From NCBI RefSeq assembly GCF_014202425.1, contig NZ_JACHGT010000007.1:124001-188000 (forward strand): DNA of 64,000 bases. The letters run 5' to 3'. This DNA comes from Phytomonospora endophytica. Its GTDB lineage: Bacteria > Actinomycetota > Actinomycetes > Mycobacteriales > Micromonosporaceae. The notes below the pieces were generated by a model that had not been told where the DNA came from, made no database searches, and saw nothing but the letters and a program-made list of their open reading frames with translations. Positions 1-12,520 of the stretch are shown here, in pieces (position 1 is the first letter of the stretch; the number at the start of each line of letters is the position of its first letter). The position numbers and the translations under genes were made by a program.

Positions 1-88
1 CACTGCCGCAGAGCAGCGCGCGCCGTGACGAACGCAGGACCCGGGCGGCGAGCTCGGCGCCCGGGTCGTCGTTCAACTCTTGTGTCAT
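1..88 (-). CDS. N-terminal fragment of an unidentified protein (cut by window start)
   Basis: An open frame starts with ATG at 88 and runs off the window edge after 29 codons, beginning MTQELNDDPGAELAARVLR. It lies 67 nt downstream of uvrA on the same strand. There is no Shine-Dalgarno, but a CAATCT hexamer ends 6 nt before the ATG, the usual leaderless geometry in actinomycetes. The composition looks protein-like. I do not recognise the family from so few residues. Confidence 0.45.
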   Translation of the reverse strand, partial: MTQELNDDPGAELAARVLRSSRRALLCGS

Positions 89-155
89 GCGGGCAGATTG
101 CCACAACCGGGGACCCGATGCGGCGCTCCGCCGCGACGAGTCCCCGGCCGGCATG

Positions 156-3188
<3,033 letters not shown>

Positions 3189-3194
3189 GCGCGC

Positions 3195-3217
3195 ACCCTA
3201 CCGATCGGGTCTGACAG
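3195..3217 (-). promoter_or_regulatory. PafBC/RecA-NDp-like promoter of uvrA
   Basis: On the minus strand CTGTCAGAC (3217-3209), 8 nt, then TAGGGT (3200-3195), then 6 nt to the GTG start. The 9-mer/8-nt/hexamer layout matches the LexA-independent DNA-damage promoter described in mycobacteria. uvrB has the same arrangement at 22929-22951. Upstream, near 3240, there is only a half-site-like TCGAAC for LexA. Confidence 0.6.
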
Positions 3218-3492
3218 AAATGAGTAAGCGCAGCTCACCCGTTCGACAGTACGGCGCCCCGAGCCCACCGGCGAGGCGGGGAGGAGGGGTGCGGGATCCG
3301 GCGGTGAGCCCGTCGCGGCGCCGGGTTCCCGGCATGACCGCGTCGCAAGACCAGGACGAAAGGGAGAAAACAGGTGTTGCACCGGTTCCAGGCATAAGCG
3401 ATGACCTTGAGAAGCGGGCAGGAAGTGGAAAACCGGGCACGGCACCCCGCCCGGGTTCAGGCGCGGCCGATCCGCCGCCCGCCCGGCGAACC

Positions 3493-3526
3493 CGCGGGAG
3501 TGGACGTGAAAGTCGCCACTCCCGCG
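3493..3526 (-). terminator. Hairpin downstream of rsgA
   Basis: A perfect 11-bp stem (3493-3503 with 3516-3526) and a 12-nt loop lie 25 nt past the rsgA stop. It is the only structure I see in the 362-nt stretch 3189-3550 apart from the uvrA promoter; I see no convincing gene there. Confidence 0.5.
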
Positions 3527-3550
3527 TCCGGTCCGGCGATCCGCGGCGGG

Positions 3551-4627
3551 TCAGGTCTCCCGGCGGCGGGTGGCGGCCTGTTGCCGCTTGCGGTCCTTGT
3601 CGCGCTGCACCGCACGCGCCCGCGCGTCGACACGGCGGCGTTCGAAGGCCAGCTCGCGCTGCAACTTGCGCCAGTTCTCGTAGCGCCTCGCCGACAGGGC
3701 CCCCAGTTCCAGGGCCTCCCGGACGGCGCAGTCGGGCTCGGTGTCGTGACGACAGTCGCTGAAGCGACACGCCGCGACCAGCTCCTCCACATCGGCGAAG
3801 GCGCGGACCAGACCGTCACCCTCCCCGTTGTCACGGTCGAACAGGCCGACGCTTCGCAGCCCGGGCGTGTCGAGGATGACCCCGCCGCCCGGTACCGGCA
3901 CCAGCGCCCGGTAGCTCGTCGTGTGACGCCCGCGACCGTCGGCGCGCAACGCGCGCGTCACCATCACCTCGGCCCCGGCGAGCGCGTTGACCAGCGAGGA
4001 CTTCCCGGCACCGGAGGGGCCGACGAGGGCCATCGTCCGGCCGCTGGGCACGTACTCGGCGACCACGTCGAGCCCCTCCCCGTTGACGGTGCTCACGGGG
4101 ATGATCGGCACACCGGGCGCCGAGTCGGCGAACGACAACGCCAGCGCCGCCGGGTCGCCGACGGCGTCGGCCTTGGTCAGCAGCAGGATCGGGGTCGCGC
4201 CCGAGTCCCACGCCAGGGTCATCAGACGCTCGATCCGGCCCGGGTCGGGGTCGGGGTCGAGCGGCTCGACGACGGCGATGATGTCGATGTTCGTGGCGAT
4301 CACCTGACCGGTCGCCGCCTTACCGGCACCGGCGCGGACGATCGAGGTCTTGCGCGGCAGAACCGCTTCGAGGGTGGTCCGGTCGTCGGGCCACTGCCGC
4401 ACGACGACCCAGTCGCCGGCGCACGGGCCGCTGGCCGGATCGGCGGCGAGGTCACCGAGCATGCGCCCGGAAAGGCTCGCCCGGACCGTTCCCTCGGCGG
4501 TGAGGACCGTACAGATCCCGCGGTCGACACGGGCCACCCGTCCCGGTCGCTGGCCCCGGCGGTCATGGCGCTTGTAGGCAGCGCGGAGCCGGTCGTCCCA
4601 TCCGAGGGACGGCATGGACAGATTCAT
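3551..4627 (-). CDS. rsgA: RsgA-type ribosome biogenesis GTPase
   Basis: Circularly permuted GTPase of the RsgA/YjeQ family, 358 aa, acting in late 30S maturation. It has an N-terminal OB-like region (about 20-100), then permuted motifs: LLLTKAD (G4), GPSGAGKSSLVNALAG (G1) and DTPGLRSVG (G3). The C-terminal zinc motif is C-x5 H-type (ACRFSDCRH...CAV), followed by a basic Arg/Lys/Gln-rich tail. The ATG at 4627 is chosen because AAGGTG lies about 9 nt upstream; longer in-frame extensions run through a separate small ORF with its own strong SD. A promoter is at 4806-4834. Confidence 0.9.
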   Translation of the reverse strand: MNLSMPSLGWDDRLRAAYKRHDRRGQRPGRVARVDRGICTVLTAEGTVRASLSGRMLGDLAADPASGPCAGDWVVVRQWPDDRTTLEAVLPRKTSIVRAGAGKAATGQVIATNIDIIAVVEPLDPDPDPGRIERLMTLAWDSGATPILLLTKADAVGDPAALALSFADSAPGVPIIPVSTVNGEGLDVVAEYVPSGRTMALVGPSGAGKSSLVNALAGAEVMVTRALRADGRGRHTTSYRALVPVPGGGVILDTPGLRSVGLFDRDNGEGDGLVRAFADVEELVAACRFSDCRHDTEPDCAVREALELGALSARRYENWRKLQRELAFERRRVDARARAVQRDKDRKRQQAATRRRET

Positions 4628-4665
4628 TTCAGGCACCTTCAGCTCAGCTGTGTCCGCGCGATGCT

Positions 4666-4764
4666 TCAGGTCCTGGGCATGGCGCACACATGCAGGGATG
4701 GTTCGGGCTCCGTGCGCGTACTCACCCGCACAGGGCCCGGACATCGACGTCCGCTTACACGCAT
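4666..4764 (-). CDS. Small upstream ORF (32 aa) in the rsgA leader
   Basis: ATG at 4764 is preceded, 4 nt away, by GAGGAGGTGA, the strongest Shine-Dalgarno I noticed in the window. It encodes 32 residues starting MRVSGRRCPGP and ending CAMPRT, and stops 38 nt before the rsgA ATG. It lies inside the predicted leader of rsgA (promoter 4806-4834). No family is recognised. It could be a leader peptide that tunes rsgA translation, or a free microprotein. Confidence 0.4.
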   Translation of the reverse strand: MRVSGRRCPGPVRVSTRTEPEPSLHVCAMPRT

Positions 4765-4805
4765 CGGGTCACCTCCTCACCACTCACGCGCGTCGGTACG
4801 GACGA

Positions 4806-4834
4806 AGTTAAGACCATGGGGCGCCGCTTGGCAA
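4806..4834 (-). promoter_or_regulatory. Promoter for the small ORF and rsgA
   Basis: On the minus strand TTGCCA (4834-4829), a 17-nt spacer and TTAACT (4811-4806). This is a good sigma-70-type match; predicted transcription starts near 4799, about 35 nt before the small ORF. Confidence 0.5.
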
Positions 4835-4858
4835 GCCGGTTTGCGGAAGGATTGAGGC

Positions 4859-5509
4859 GTGACATACACAGGAGCAGTGCGCCCGGGCGGGCCGGCCGCG
4901 ACCCGCGACCTCGACGGCCTCTCCATCACCAAGATCTCGGTCGGGCCGATGGACAACAACGCCTATGTGCTGCGCTGCCATCGCACCGGCGACCAGCTGC
5001 TCGTCGACGCCGCGAGCGACGCGCCCCGGCTTCTCGGGGTGATCGGCGCGGCGGGCCTGTCGACGGTGGTGACGACCCACCGGCACGGCGACCACTGGCA
5101 GGCCCTCCCCGAGATACTGCGCGCGACCGGCGCGGTCTCCTTCGCGCACGAGGCCGACGCCGCCCAGATCCCCGAGGTCGACCGGGAACTCGCCGACGGC
5201 GACACCATCTCCTGCGGCCGGGTCGCGCTGGAGGTCGTGCACCTCCGCGGGCACACCCCAGGCTCGATCGCGCTGCTCTACGAGGACCGGGCGGGCACTC
5301 CGCACGTCTTCACCGGCGACTCGCTGTTCCCCGGCGGCGTCGGCAAGACCGCCGGGCGCGCCGACTTCGACCTGCTCTTCGCCGACGTCCGCGCCAAGCT
5401 CTTCGACCGTCTCCCCGACGACACCTGGATCTACCCGGGGCACGGCCGCGACACCACCCTCGGCGCCGAACGGCCCTCCCTGCCCGAGTGGTTCGAACGC
5501 GGCTGGTGA
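4859..5509 (+). CDS. MBL-fold metallo-hydrolase (glyoxalase II-like)
   Basis: A 216-aa metallo-beta-lactamase-fold hydrolase. The metal-binding motif is THRHGDHW (about residues 77-84), followed by the second histidine in HLRGHTPGS, the bridging aspartate in FTGDSLF, and a late histidine in YPGHG. The family includes glyoxalase II and thioester hydrolases; a short chain without an extra C-terminal domain is typical of the actinobacterial group. The GTG start has GAGG 4 nt upstream. It is divergent from rsgA. The substrate cannot be read from the sequence. Confidence 0.88.
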   Translation: MTYTGAVRPGGPAATRDLDGLSITKISVGPMDNNAYVLRCHRTGDQLLVDAASDAPRLLGVIGAAGLSTVVTTHRHGDHWQALPEILRATGAVSFAHEADAAQIPEVDRELADGDTISCGRVALEVVHLRGHTPGSIALLYEDRAGTPHVFTGDSLFPGGVGKTAGRADFDLLFADVRAKLFDRLPDDTWIYPGHGRDTTLGAERPSLPEWFERGW

Positions 5510-5707
5510 CGGCCCATGTGTGGCGCACGCCACGCCCACGGCCCCACATCGTCCACCCGGGACTCCCCCGCGCTTCACCTCACGGGTACCCCGGAGACGT
5601 CTTAGCAGGTCAAAACCGTCCCGGCCGTGCGCCGGGGACGTGGCGGGAGCCCCAAATCACCCGGCCCGCCGCGATCAAGCCACCGAGGGTAAGGAACCAT
5701 AGAAGAC

Positions 5708-7567
5708 ATGGCCCTTCGTTCCGACCTACGTAATGTCGCGATCATCGCGCACGTCGACCACGGCAAGACCACCCTCGTCGACGCCATGCTCAAGCAAGGC
5801 GGCGCCTTCAGGCAGGGCGCAAACGTCGACGACCGGGTGATGGACTCGATGGACCTGGAACGTGAAAAGGGCATCACCATCCTCGCCAAGAACACCGGCG
5901 TGCACTACACCAACGCCGCCGGCGAGTCGATCACGATCAACATCATCGACACCCCCGGCCACGCCGACTTCGGTGGTGAGGTCGAACGCGGCCTGACCAT
6001 GGTCGACGGTGTCGTGCTCCTCGTCGACGCCTCCGAGGGCCCGCTGCCGCAGACGCGCTTCGTGCTCCGCAAGGCCCTCGCGGCGAAGCTCCCGATCGTC
6101 CTGGTCATCAACAAGGTCGACCGCTCCGACGCCCGCATCAAGGAGGTCGTCGACGAGACCTACGAGCTCTTCCTCGACCTCGACGCCGACGAGTCGCAGA
6201 TCGACTTCCCGATCGTCTACGCCTGCGCCCGCGACGGCATCGCCACCCTGGAGATGCCCGCCGACGGGACCGTCCCGACCGACAGCAGCACCCTCGAACC
6301 GCTGTTCCGCACGCTCCTGGACACCATCCCCGCCCCCTCCTACGAGGAAGGGGCGCCCCTCCAGGCGCACGTGACCAACCTCGACGCCTCGCCGTTCCTC
6401 GGCCGTCTCGCGCTGTGCCGCGTCCGCCAGGGCACGATCAAGAAGGGCCAGACCGTGGCCTGGTGCCGCGTCGACGGCACCGTCGAGAAGGCCCGCGTCG
6501 TCGAGCTGCTGCTCACCGACGGCCTTGAGCGCAAACCGGCCGCCGAGGCCGGTCCCGGCGACATCATCGCCGTCGCCGGCTTCCCCGACATCATGATCGG
6601 CGAGACCCTCGCCGACCTGGAGAACCCCGTCGCGCTGCCGCTGATCACCGTCGACGAGCCGGCGATCTCGATGACCCTCGGCACCAACACCTCGCCCCTC
6701 ACCGGCCGGGTCAAGGGCTCCAAGGTCACCGCGCGCATGGTCAAGGACCGCCTCGACAAGGAACTCGTCGGCAACGTCTCGCTGAAGATCCTCGACACCG
6801 AGCGTCCCGACGCCTGGGAGGTCCAGGGCCGCGGCGAACTCGCCCTGGCGATCCTGGTCGAGCAGATGCGCCGGGAGAACTTCGAGCTGACCGTCGGCAA
6901 GCCGCAGGTGGTCACCAAGGACATCAACGGCAAGCGCCACGAGCCCGTCGAGCGTCTGACCATCGACTCCCCCGAGGAGCACCTGGGCGCGATCACGCAG
7001 CTCCTGGCGACCCGCAAGGGCCGCATGGAGCAGCTGGTCAACCACGGCACCGGCTGGATCCGCATGGAGTGGCTGGTCCCGGCACGCGGTCTGATCGGTT
7101 TCCGCACCGAGTTCCTCACCGAGACGCGCGGTACGGGCATCGCCCACCACGTGTTCGAGAAGTACGAGCCGTGGTTCGGCGAGCTGCGCACCCGCCAGAA
7201 CGGTTCGCTGGTGTCGGACCGCACCGGTGTGGCGACGACCTACGCGATGTTCAACCTCCAGGAGCGCGGCTCGCTGTTCGTCGAGCCGGGCACCGAGGTG
7301 TACGAGGGCATGCTGGTGGGCGAGAACTCCCGTGAAGACGACATGGACGTCAACATCACCAAGGAGAAGAAGCTCACCAACGTCCGCTCCGCGACCAGTG
7401 AGGTCCTGGAGCGGCTGATCCCGCCGCGCAAGCTCTCGCTGGAGCAGGCTCTTGAGTTCTGCCGCGAGGACGAGTGCGTCGAGGTGACCCCGGAGGCGAT
7501 CCGGATCCGCAAGGTCATCCTGGACGCCGCGCAGCGCGGCCGGGCGCGCCGCCTGGGTTCGCGCTAA
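5708..7567 (+). CDS. typA: TypA/BipA translational GTPase
   Basis: Ribosome-associated GTPase of the EF-G/LepA superfamily, 619 aa, linked to ribosome assembly and stress growth. Visible G motifs are AHVDHGKTT (G1), EREKGITI (switch I), DTPGH (G3) and NKVD (G4). Domain II, two EF-G-like alpha/beta domains and the BipA-specific C-terminal domain follow. Length is normal for the family. GGTAAGGA precedes the ATG. It stands alone, closed by a strong hairpin at 7579-7612. Confidence 0.97.
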   Translation: MALRSDLRNVAIIAHVDHGKTTLVDAMLKQGGAFRQGANVDDRVMDSMDLEREKGITILAKNTGVHYTNAAGESITINIIDTPGHADFGGEVERGLTMVDGVVLLVDASEGPLPQTRFVLRKALAAKLPIVLVINKVDRSDARIKEVVDETYELFLDLDADESQIDFPIVYACARDGIATLEMPADGTVPTDSSTLEPLFRTLLDTIPAPSYEEGAPLQAHVTNLDASPFLGRLALCRVRQGTIKKGQTVAWCRVDGTVEKARVVELLLTDGLERKPAAEAGPGDIIAVAGFPDIMIGETLADLENPVALPLITVDEPAISMTLGTNTSPLTGRVKGSKVTARMVKDRLDKELVGNVSLKILDTERPDAWEVQGRGELALAILVEQMRRENFELTVGKPQVVTKDINGKRHEPVERLTIDSPEEHLGAITQLLATRKGRMEQLVNHGTGWIRMEWLVPARGLIGFRTEFLTETRGTGIAHHVFEKYEPWFGELRTRQNGSLVSDRTGVATTYAMFNLQERGSLFVEPGTEVYEGMLVGENSREDDMDVNITKEKKLTNVRSATSEVLERLIPPRKLSLEQALEFCREDECVEVTPEAIRIRKVILDAAQRGRARRLGSR

Positions 7568-7578
7568 AGACAGCTGGG

Positions 7579-7612
7579 AAAGGGGCCGCCACGAAACCGT
7601 GGCGGCCCCTTT
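7579..7612. terminator. Bidirectional terminator, typA / APH kinase
   Basis: 15-bp perfect stem (7579-7593 with 7598-7612), 4-nt loop, with an A-run on one side and a T-run on the other. It can therefore serve both convergent genes. Confidence 0.85.
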
Positions 7613-7621
7613 CGCATACCT

Positions 7622-8542
7622 TCAGGAGCGGCCGAGCAGGGCCATGCCGATCGCGCTGCGGTGGGGGTCGAGGCGGTCGAAGCCGTCCTCCACGTTCCAC
7701 AGGGCGTCCTGGAGGACCCTGCCGACCGTCCACACGACGGCGCGGTCGCGGTCGAGGCTCAGCCCGTCGACCATGCGGTCGAAGCGGCGCAGGACGGCCT
7801 TCACGACGTCGCCGGTGGCGACCATCTCGTCGAAGCGGTTGTACATCGCCGGGAGCAGGTCGAAGCCCGGGTCGCCGGCGAGCGGCTTGGGGTCGATCGC
7901 GAGCCACGGTTCGCGGCCGCTGCCGGGCAGGGGCGCCAGGACGTTCTCGTAGTGCAGGTCCCAGTGCAGGAGCCGGTCGCCGGCCTCCCCCACGAGCTCG
8001 GCGACCGCGCCGGCGGCGTACTCGACGAGCCTGCGCTCCTCGGGGAGCGCGAGCTTCGGGAGCGCGGCGGGGGTGTCGGCGACCATCTGGGCGGCGATGT
8101 CGGAGAGCGTGCGCAGGCCGGGCGGCGCGGGGACGGCGGTCAGTCGCGCGAGGAGCGCGATGACGACGTCGAGGGCCTCCTCGTCGTCGACGGCCATGAG
8201 GTCACGGGAAGGGTCGAGCGCTTCGAGCAGGAGGACCCCGGTGTCGGGGTCCTCGTCGAGCAGTCGCACCGAACCGTCGCCGTCCCAGATCCGCAGGCCG
8301 ACGGCTTCGCCTACGGTCTCGTCGTCGACGGGCTGGAGCTTGAGCATCGCCGGGGTTCCGCCGGCCACGTCGACGGGGACGACGAGCGAGCCCATGCCCG
8401 CCATGGCGTTTCCGGTGATCCGCAGATCCCAGTCCCGGATGTAACGGTCGATCCGGTCGGGCAGGGAGGCGAACCAGGCAAGGCCCTCCTCGGTGTTTCC
8501 GCGTGATTCGAGGAGGGCCTTGGGGATCGTCAGGTCCGGCAT
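7622..8542 (-). CDS. APH(6)/hydroxyurea-kinase-family phosphotransferase
   Basis: 306-aa small-molecule kinase of the aminoglycoside 6-phosphotransferase/streptomycin kinase family. The Brenner-type catalytic motif is LLHWDLHYENVL and the metal-binding motif is AIDPKPLAGDPGFDL. The ATG at 8542 gives the family-typical start (MPDLTIPKAL); upstream in-frame codons run into the neighbouring exporter and are unlike the family. Such genes are common chromosomal members in actinomycetes, and resistance should not be assumed. It follows the MMPL gene by 17 nt on the same strand, so co-transcription is likely. Confidence 0.85.
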   Translation of the reverse strand: MPDLTIPKALLESRGNTEEGLAWFASLPDRIDRYIRDWDLRITGNAMAGMGSLVVPVDVAGGTPAMLKLQPVDDETVGEAVGLRIWDGDGSVRLLDEDPDTGVLLLEALDPSRDLMAVDDEEALDVVIALLARLTAVPAPPGLRTLSDIAAQMVADTPAALPKLALPEERRLVEYAAGAVAELVGEAGDRLLHWDLHYENVLAPLPGSGREPWLAIDPKPLAGDPGFDLLPAMYNRFDEMVATGDVVKAVLRRFDRMVDGLSLDRDRAVVWTVGRVLQDALWNVEDGFDRLDPHRSAIGMALLGRS

Positions 8543-8559
8543 CAGACCATGATCGCCTG

Positions 8560-10749
8560 CTAGCGGGCTCCGGCGCCAACCGTTTCCCGCTCGGGGGCGG
8601 CCAGCGTGCGGGACAGCTTCTCGCCCTCGACGTCCACATTGGGCAGGATCCGGGCGAGCCAGCGCGGCAGCCACCACGCCGACCTCCCGAGCAGCGCCAT
8701 GACCGCCGGGACGATCGTCATGCGGACGACGAAGGCGTCGACGAGGACGCCGAAGGCGAGCGCGAAACCGATCGAGCGGATCAGGGACTCGTCGGCGAAG
8801 ATGAAGCCGCCGAAGACGCTGATCATGATGATCGCGGCGGCCACGACGACTCTCGCGCCGTGCCGGAAGCCGGTCACGACCGCGTCCCTGGCTCCGGCGC
8901 CGTGCACGTAGTCCTCACGCATGCGGGTGACCAGGAAGACCTGGTAGTCCATGGCGAGTCCGAAGAGGATGCCGACGAGCAGGATCGGCAGCAGGCTCAT
9001 GATCGGGCCGGGTTCGTCGACGTTGAAGACGGTGTCGAGCCAGCCCCACTGGTAGACGGCGACGACGGCGCCGAAGGTCGCGGCGACGCTCAGCAGGAAG
9101 CCGAGGGCGGCCTTGAGGGGGACCAGGATCGAGCGGAACACGAGCATGAGCAGCAGGAAGGCGAGTCCGACGACGATGGCCAGGTAGGGCAGCAGCGCGT
9201 CGTACATCTTCTGGCTGATGTCGATGTTCATGGCGGTCAGGCCGGTCACGGAGATCACCGCGCCGGTGTCGTCGCGGATCCCGTCGCGGGCGTCGCGGAT
9301 GGCGTGGACGAGGTCGGTGGTGGCCTCGTCGGTGGGCGCGCTGGACGGGATGACGGTGAGGAGGACCGTGGTGCCGTCGGGCGCGGGCCGCGGCGGGGTG
9401 ACGATCACGCCTTCGCCGAGGCCGCCGATGCGGGCGCCGATCTCGGTGGCCGCGGCCATCGGGTCGGTGCTGTCGGCGCCGTCGACCACGACGACGAGAG
9501 GGCCGTTGACGCCGGGGCCGAAGCCCTCGGTGATCAGGTCATAGGCCTTGCGCTGGGTGGTGTCGGCGGTGGCCATGCCGTCGTCGGGGAGGGCCAGGCG
9601 CAGGTCGGCGGCGGGGACGGCGAGCACGCCGAGGCCGAGAAGGGACAGGATCAGAACCGGGACGCGGAAGCGGACCACGAAGCGGGCCCACTTCTCCCCC
9701 ATCGGGGTGCGCTCGGGCCGCTCGGTGTTCTTGCGCTCGCGACGCGGGAGGATGCGGCGCCCGGCGAAACCGAGCAGGGCCGGCAGGAGCGTCAAGGCGA
9801 CCAGGACCGAGATCGCGACCGTCGCGGCCGCGGCCAGGCCCATCGCGACGAGCAGCGGGATGCGGATGATCGACAGGCCCGCGAGGGCGATGACGACGGT
9901 CAGGCCGGCGAACACCACGGCCGAACCGGCGGTGCCGACGGCGTAGCCCGCGGCCTCCTCGCCGTCCTCCCGGACCTTCAGTTCGTGCCGGTAGCGCGAC
10001 ACGATGAACAGGGCGTAGTCGATGCACACGGCGAGGCCGAGCATCAACGCCAGGATCGTGGTGTTGGAGTTGAGGTCGATGAAGCCCGAGGCGGTGGTGA
10101 TGCCCGCGACGCCGACGCCGATGCCGATCAGCGCGGTCAGCAGGGGCAGTCCGGCGGCGACCAGCGAGCCGAAGGTGATGATGAGGACGATCGCGGCGAT
10201 GCCGACGCCGAGGACCTCGGCGACTCCGGTCTCGGGGATCGCCTGGAGCGCGTCCCCGCCGACCTCGACGGTCAGCCCGGCCTCCCGGGCCGGCGTGAGC
10301 GCGGCTTCGAGGGCGTCGTGGTCGGCGTCGCCGAGTTCGAGGCCCTCGACCTCGTAGGCGACCTGCGAATAGGCGTAGTTCCCGCCCCCGGACACCGCGC
10401 CGGTGCTGAAGGGGTCGGTGGCGTAGGCGACCTTGTCGAGGTCGTTGAGCTGGAGCACGACGGCGCCGACGAGGGCCGCGTTCTGCTCGGTGGCGAGGGT
10501 CTGGCCGTCGGGCGCGACGAACACGACGCGCGCCATCGCGCCACCCGGGTTGGCCACCGGGTCGACCTCGGCGAGGTGGTCGCGGGCTTCCTGCGACTCG
10601 GTGCCCGGCATGCTGAACCCGCCGGAGGTGTTGCCGGCGAGCGTCGCCGCGCCGATCCCGGCGAGGCCGAGGACCGCCAGCCAGATGATCAGGACGATGC
10701 CGCGTCGGCGGTACGAGAACCGGCCGAGTCGGTAGAGGAACGTTGCCAC
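8560..10749 (-). CDS. MMPL-family RND transporter
   Basis: 729-aa inner-membrane proton-driven exporter with the MMPL duplicated layout: TM1, a large extracytoplasmic domain, TM2-6, then the same pattern again (TM7-12). The N-terminus reads as a cytoplasmic end followed by a hydrophobic helix (about residues 16-34). MMPL proteins in actinomycetes export lipids, siderophores or drugs; nothing here fixes the substrate. A divergent TetR gene and four palindromic half or full sites lie just upstream. Confidence 0.9.
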   Translation of the reverse strand: MATFLYRLGRFSYRRRGIVLIIWLAVLGLAGIGAATLAGNTSGGFSMPGTESQEARDHLAEVDPVANPGGAMARVVFVAPDGQTLATEQNAALVGAVVLQLNDLDKVAYATDPFSTGAVSGGGNYAYSQVAYEVEGLELGDADHDALEAALTPAREAGLTVEVGGDALQAIPETGVAEVLGVGIAAIVLIITFGSLVAAGLPLLTALIGIGVGVAGITTASGFIDLNSNTTILALMLGLAVCIDYALFIVSRYRHELKVREDGEEAAGYAVGTAGSAVVFAGLTVVIALAGLSIIRIPLLVAMGLAAAATVAISVLVALTLLPALLGFAGRRILPRRERKNTERPERTPMGEKWARFVVRFRVPVLILSLLGLGVLAVPAADLRLALPDDGMATADTTQRKAYDLITEGFGPGVNGPLVVVVDGADSTDPMAAATEIGARIGGLGEGVIVTPPRPAPDGTTVLLTVIPSSAPTDEATTDLVHAIRDARDGIRDDTGAVISVTGLTAMNIDISQKMYDALLPYLAIVVGLAFLLLMLVFRSILVPLKAALGFLLSVAATFGAVVAVYQWGWLDTVFNVDEPGPIMSLLPILLVGILFGLAMDYQVFLVTRMREDYVHGAGARDAVVTGFRHGARVVVAAAIIMISVFGGFIFADESLIRSIGFALAFGVLVDAFVVRMTIVPAVMALLGRSAWWLPRWLARILPNVDVEGEKLSRTLAAPERETVGAGAR

Positions 10750-10804
10750 AGGAAGGGCTCCAGCCTGTACACGGGCGCCTCCGGCGGGCGGCCCACGGTC
10801 AAAA

Positions 10805-10887
10805 GCTAGCCGATCGGCAAGGCAGTACCAAGCCGATCGGCTAGTGAAGAACCTTACAATCGGCTAGCAGGCGGCTAGTCGATCGGC
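10805..10887. promoter_or_regulatory. Clustered TetR operators between MMPL exporter and its regulator
   Basis: Four versions of CTAGCCGATCGGCTAG occur in 83 nt: CTAGCCGATCGGC at 10806-10818, AGCCGATCGGCTAG at 10831-10844, a half site ATCGGCTAG at 10858-10866, and CTAGTCGATCGGC at 10875-10887. They fill the divergent intergenic region, as expected for autoregulation and exporter repression. Confidence 0.75.
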
Positions 10888-10909
10888 AAGGTCACGGAAG
10901 GTGTCGACC

Positions 10910-11488
10910 ATGAGGAACAATGGCGTCATGGCAAGTGAGAACACCCGGACGCGACTACTCGCCGCAGCGCGGCAGCTCTTCGCGCTGCACAGCTTCGCCG
11001 GGACCTCACTGCAGATGATCGCCGACCGGCTCGGCGTCACCAAAGCCGCCGTCTACCACCACTTCAAAACCCGCGACGACATCCTCGACGCCGTCATCGA
11101 ACCGGCCCTCGCCGAGATGCGCGCCATCATCGACGACGCCGAAGCCCAACGCGGCCACGCCGCCCGCGCCGAGCACATGATCGCCGGCTTCGTCGAACTC
11201 ACCGTCCGGCACCGCGACCTCATCACACTGCTCAGCTCCGACCCCGGAGTGCTCCACGCCCTCGGCGAACGCGACTCCTTCGCCGACCTGCTCACCAGGC
11301 CCCTGTACGTCCTCACCCGCGACCCCGAAGACCCCGCCGAACGGATCCGGGCGAGCATGGCCCTGTCGGCGATCGCGACGACCGCGTCCTCACCGATGCT
11401 CACCGACGTCGACGACGCCACCATGCGCGAAACCCTCACCGACACCGGCCGCCGCATCCTCGGACTCCGCCGCCGAACCGCGCATTGA
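10910..11488 (+). CDS. TetR-family repressor of the MMPL exporter
   Basis: 192-aa TetR regulator. The N-terminal HTH (about residues 11-58) contains the family pattern FAGTSLQMIADRLGVTKAAVYHHF; the C-terminal ligand domain is less conserved. ATG at 10910 has GGAAGG 8 nt upstream; a second ATG at 10928 is an alternative. It is divergent from the MMPL gene with repeated palindromes between, so it very likely controls both. Confidence 0.88.
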   Translation: MRNNGVMASENTRTRLLAAARQLFALHSFAGTSLQMIADRLGVTKAAVYHHFKTRDDILDAVIEPALAEMRAIIDDAEAQRGHAARAEHMIAGFVELTVRHRDLITLLSSDPGVLHALGERDSFADLLTRPLYVLTRDPEDPAERIRASMALSAIATTASSPMLTDVDDATMRETLTDTGRRILGLRRRTAH

Positions 11489-11522
11489 TCCACCGTCACA
11501 CCGAAGCGGTATGGTCGGCGCC

Positions 11523-12395
11523 ATGGCCGCGAACGATGCATTCCAGGCGCTCGAACCCGCAATCGCAGCGCTCCCCGGGACGGTGTCCGTCTGGTGTGGA
11601 CGCCTCGAAGGCGAACCCGCCTACACCCGCCTCGCCGAGGAAGGGCACTACCCCGCGAGCACCATGAAGGTCGGCGTGATGGCCGCGGCCTACCGCATGG
11701 CCGACGCCCGCGAACTCGACCTCGACGCGCCCGTCCCGGTCCACCACGACTTCGCAAGCCAAGGCCCCACCGGCGGCCGCTTCGAGATGACCGAGTCCTA
11801 CGACTCCGATCAGACCGTCTGGGACAAGCGCGGAGCAACCGTCCCCCTCCGCTGGCTCCTCCGCCGCATGATCGTGCGCTCGTCCAACCTCGCGACGAAC
11901 CTCGCCCTCGAAGCCGTCGGCTACGACGCCGCCGACGCCCTCTGGGAAACCGTCGGCGCCACCGGAAGCCGCACCCGCCGCGGCATGGAGGACTTCGGCG
12001 CCCGCGACGCCGGCATCGACAACGTCATCACCGCCGCCGACCTCGCCACCCTGTTCCGCGCCATCGCCAACGGGACCATCGCGTCACAGCGCGCCTCACT
12101 CGAAATGATCGACGTCCTCCGCGCACAGGAATTCCACGTCGACCTCGCCCGCGGACTCCCCGAAGGCACCCCCACCGCCCTCAAGAACGGCTGGATCGAC
12201 GGCATCCGCCACTCCACCGCCATCATCTACCCCGACGACGCGCCCGCCTACATCCTCTCCGTCTGCGTCACCAGCCCCGCCGCCCACTCCCAACGCGGCG
12301 AAGACGAAGCCTGCGCACTACTCGCGACAATCGCGGCCACCAGCTGGGAAGCACGACACGGACTGGGTGGAGACGCGGAGGACGAGAGCGCCTGA
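11523..12395 (+). CDS. Class A beta-lactamase-like serine hydrolase, cytoplasmic
   Basis: 290-aa serine hydrolase of the beta-lactamase/transpeptidase fold. The nucleophile motif S-T-M-K is at residues 46-49, the second motif is S-S-N (in VRSSNLATN) and the third is K-N-G replacing K-T-G. No signal peptide is visible, unlike secreted beta-lactamases, so this is more likely an intracellular esterase/peptidase-like member. The ATG at 11523 is chosen because TATGGT ends 7 nt upstream, suggesting a leaderless start; an ATG at 11511 is possible. It follows the TetR gene by 34 nt. Confidence 0.75.
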   Translation: MAANDAFQALEPAIAALPGTVSVWCGRLEGEPAYTRLAEEGHYPASTMKVGVMAAAYRMADARELDLDAPVPVHHDFASQGPTGGRFEMTESYDSDQTVWDKRGATVPLRWLLRRMIVRSSNLATNLALEAVGYDAADALWETVGATGSRTRRGMEDFGARDAGIDNVITAADLATLFRAIANGTIASQRASLEMIDVLRAQEFHVDLARGLPEGTPTALKNGWIDGIRHSTAIIYPDDAPAYILSVCVTSPAAHSQRGEDEACALLATIAATSWEARHGLGGDAEDESA

Positions 12396-12520
12396 GGGTG
12401 GGGCAACTCGCCTGGGTGGGGGGATGCGGGCGGGTTCCCTGGGTGGGTGAGCGAAGCGAGACTCGCGCTTGTGGGGGCGTGCCTTGGGTTCCCGGTGTTG
12501 GTGGGTGAGGTTTAAGGGCC

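Noticed and set aside
3239-3254. Possible LexA SOS box upstream of uvrA
   Set aside because: Only one half (TCGAAC) is present; the second half does not match.
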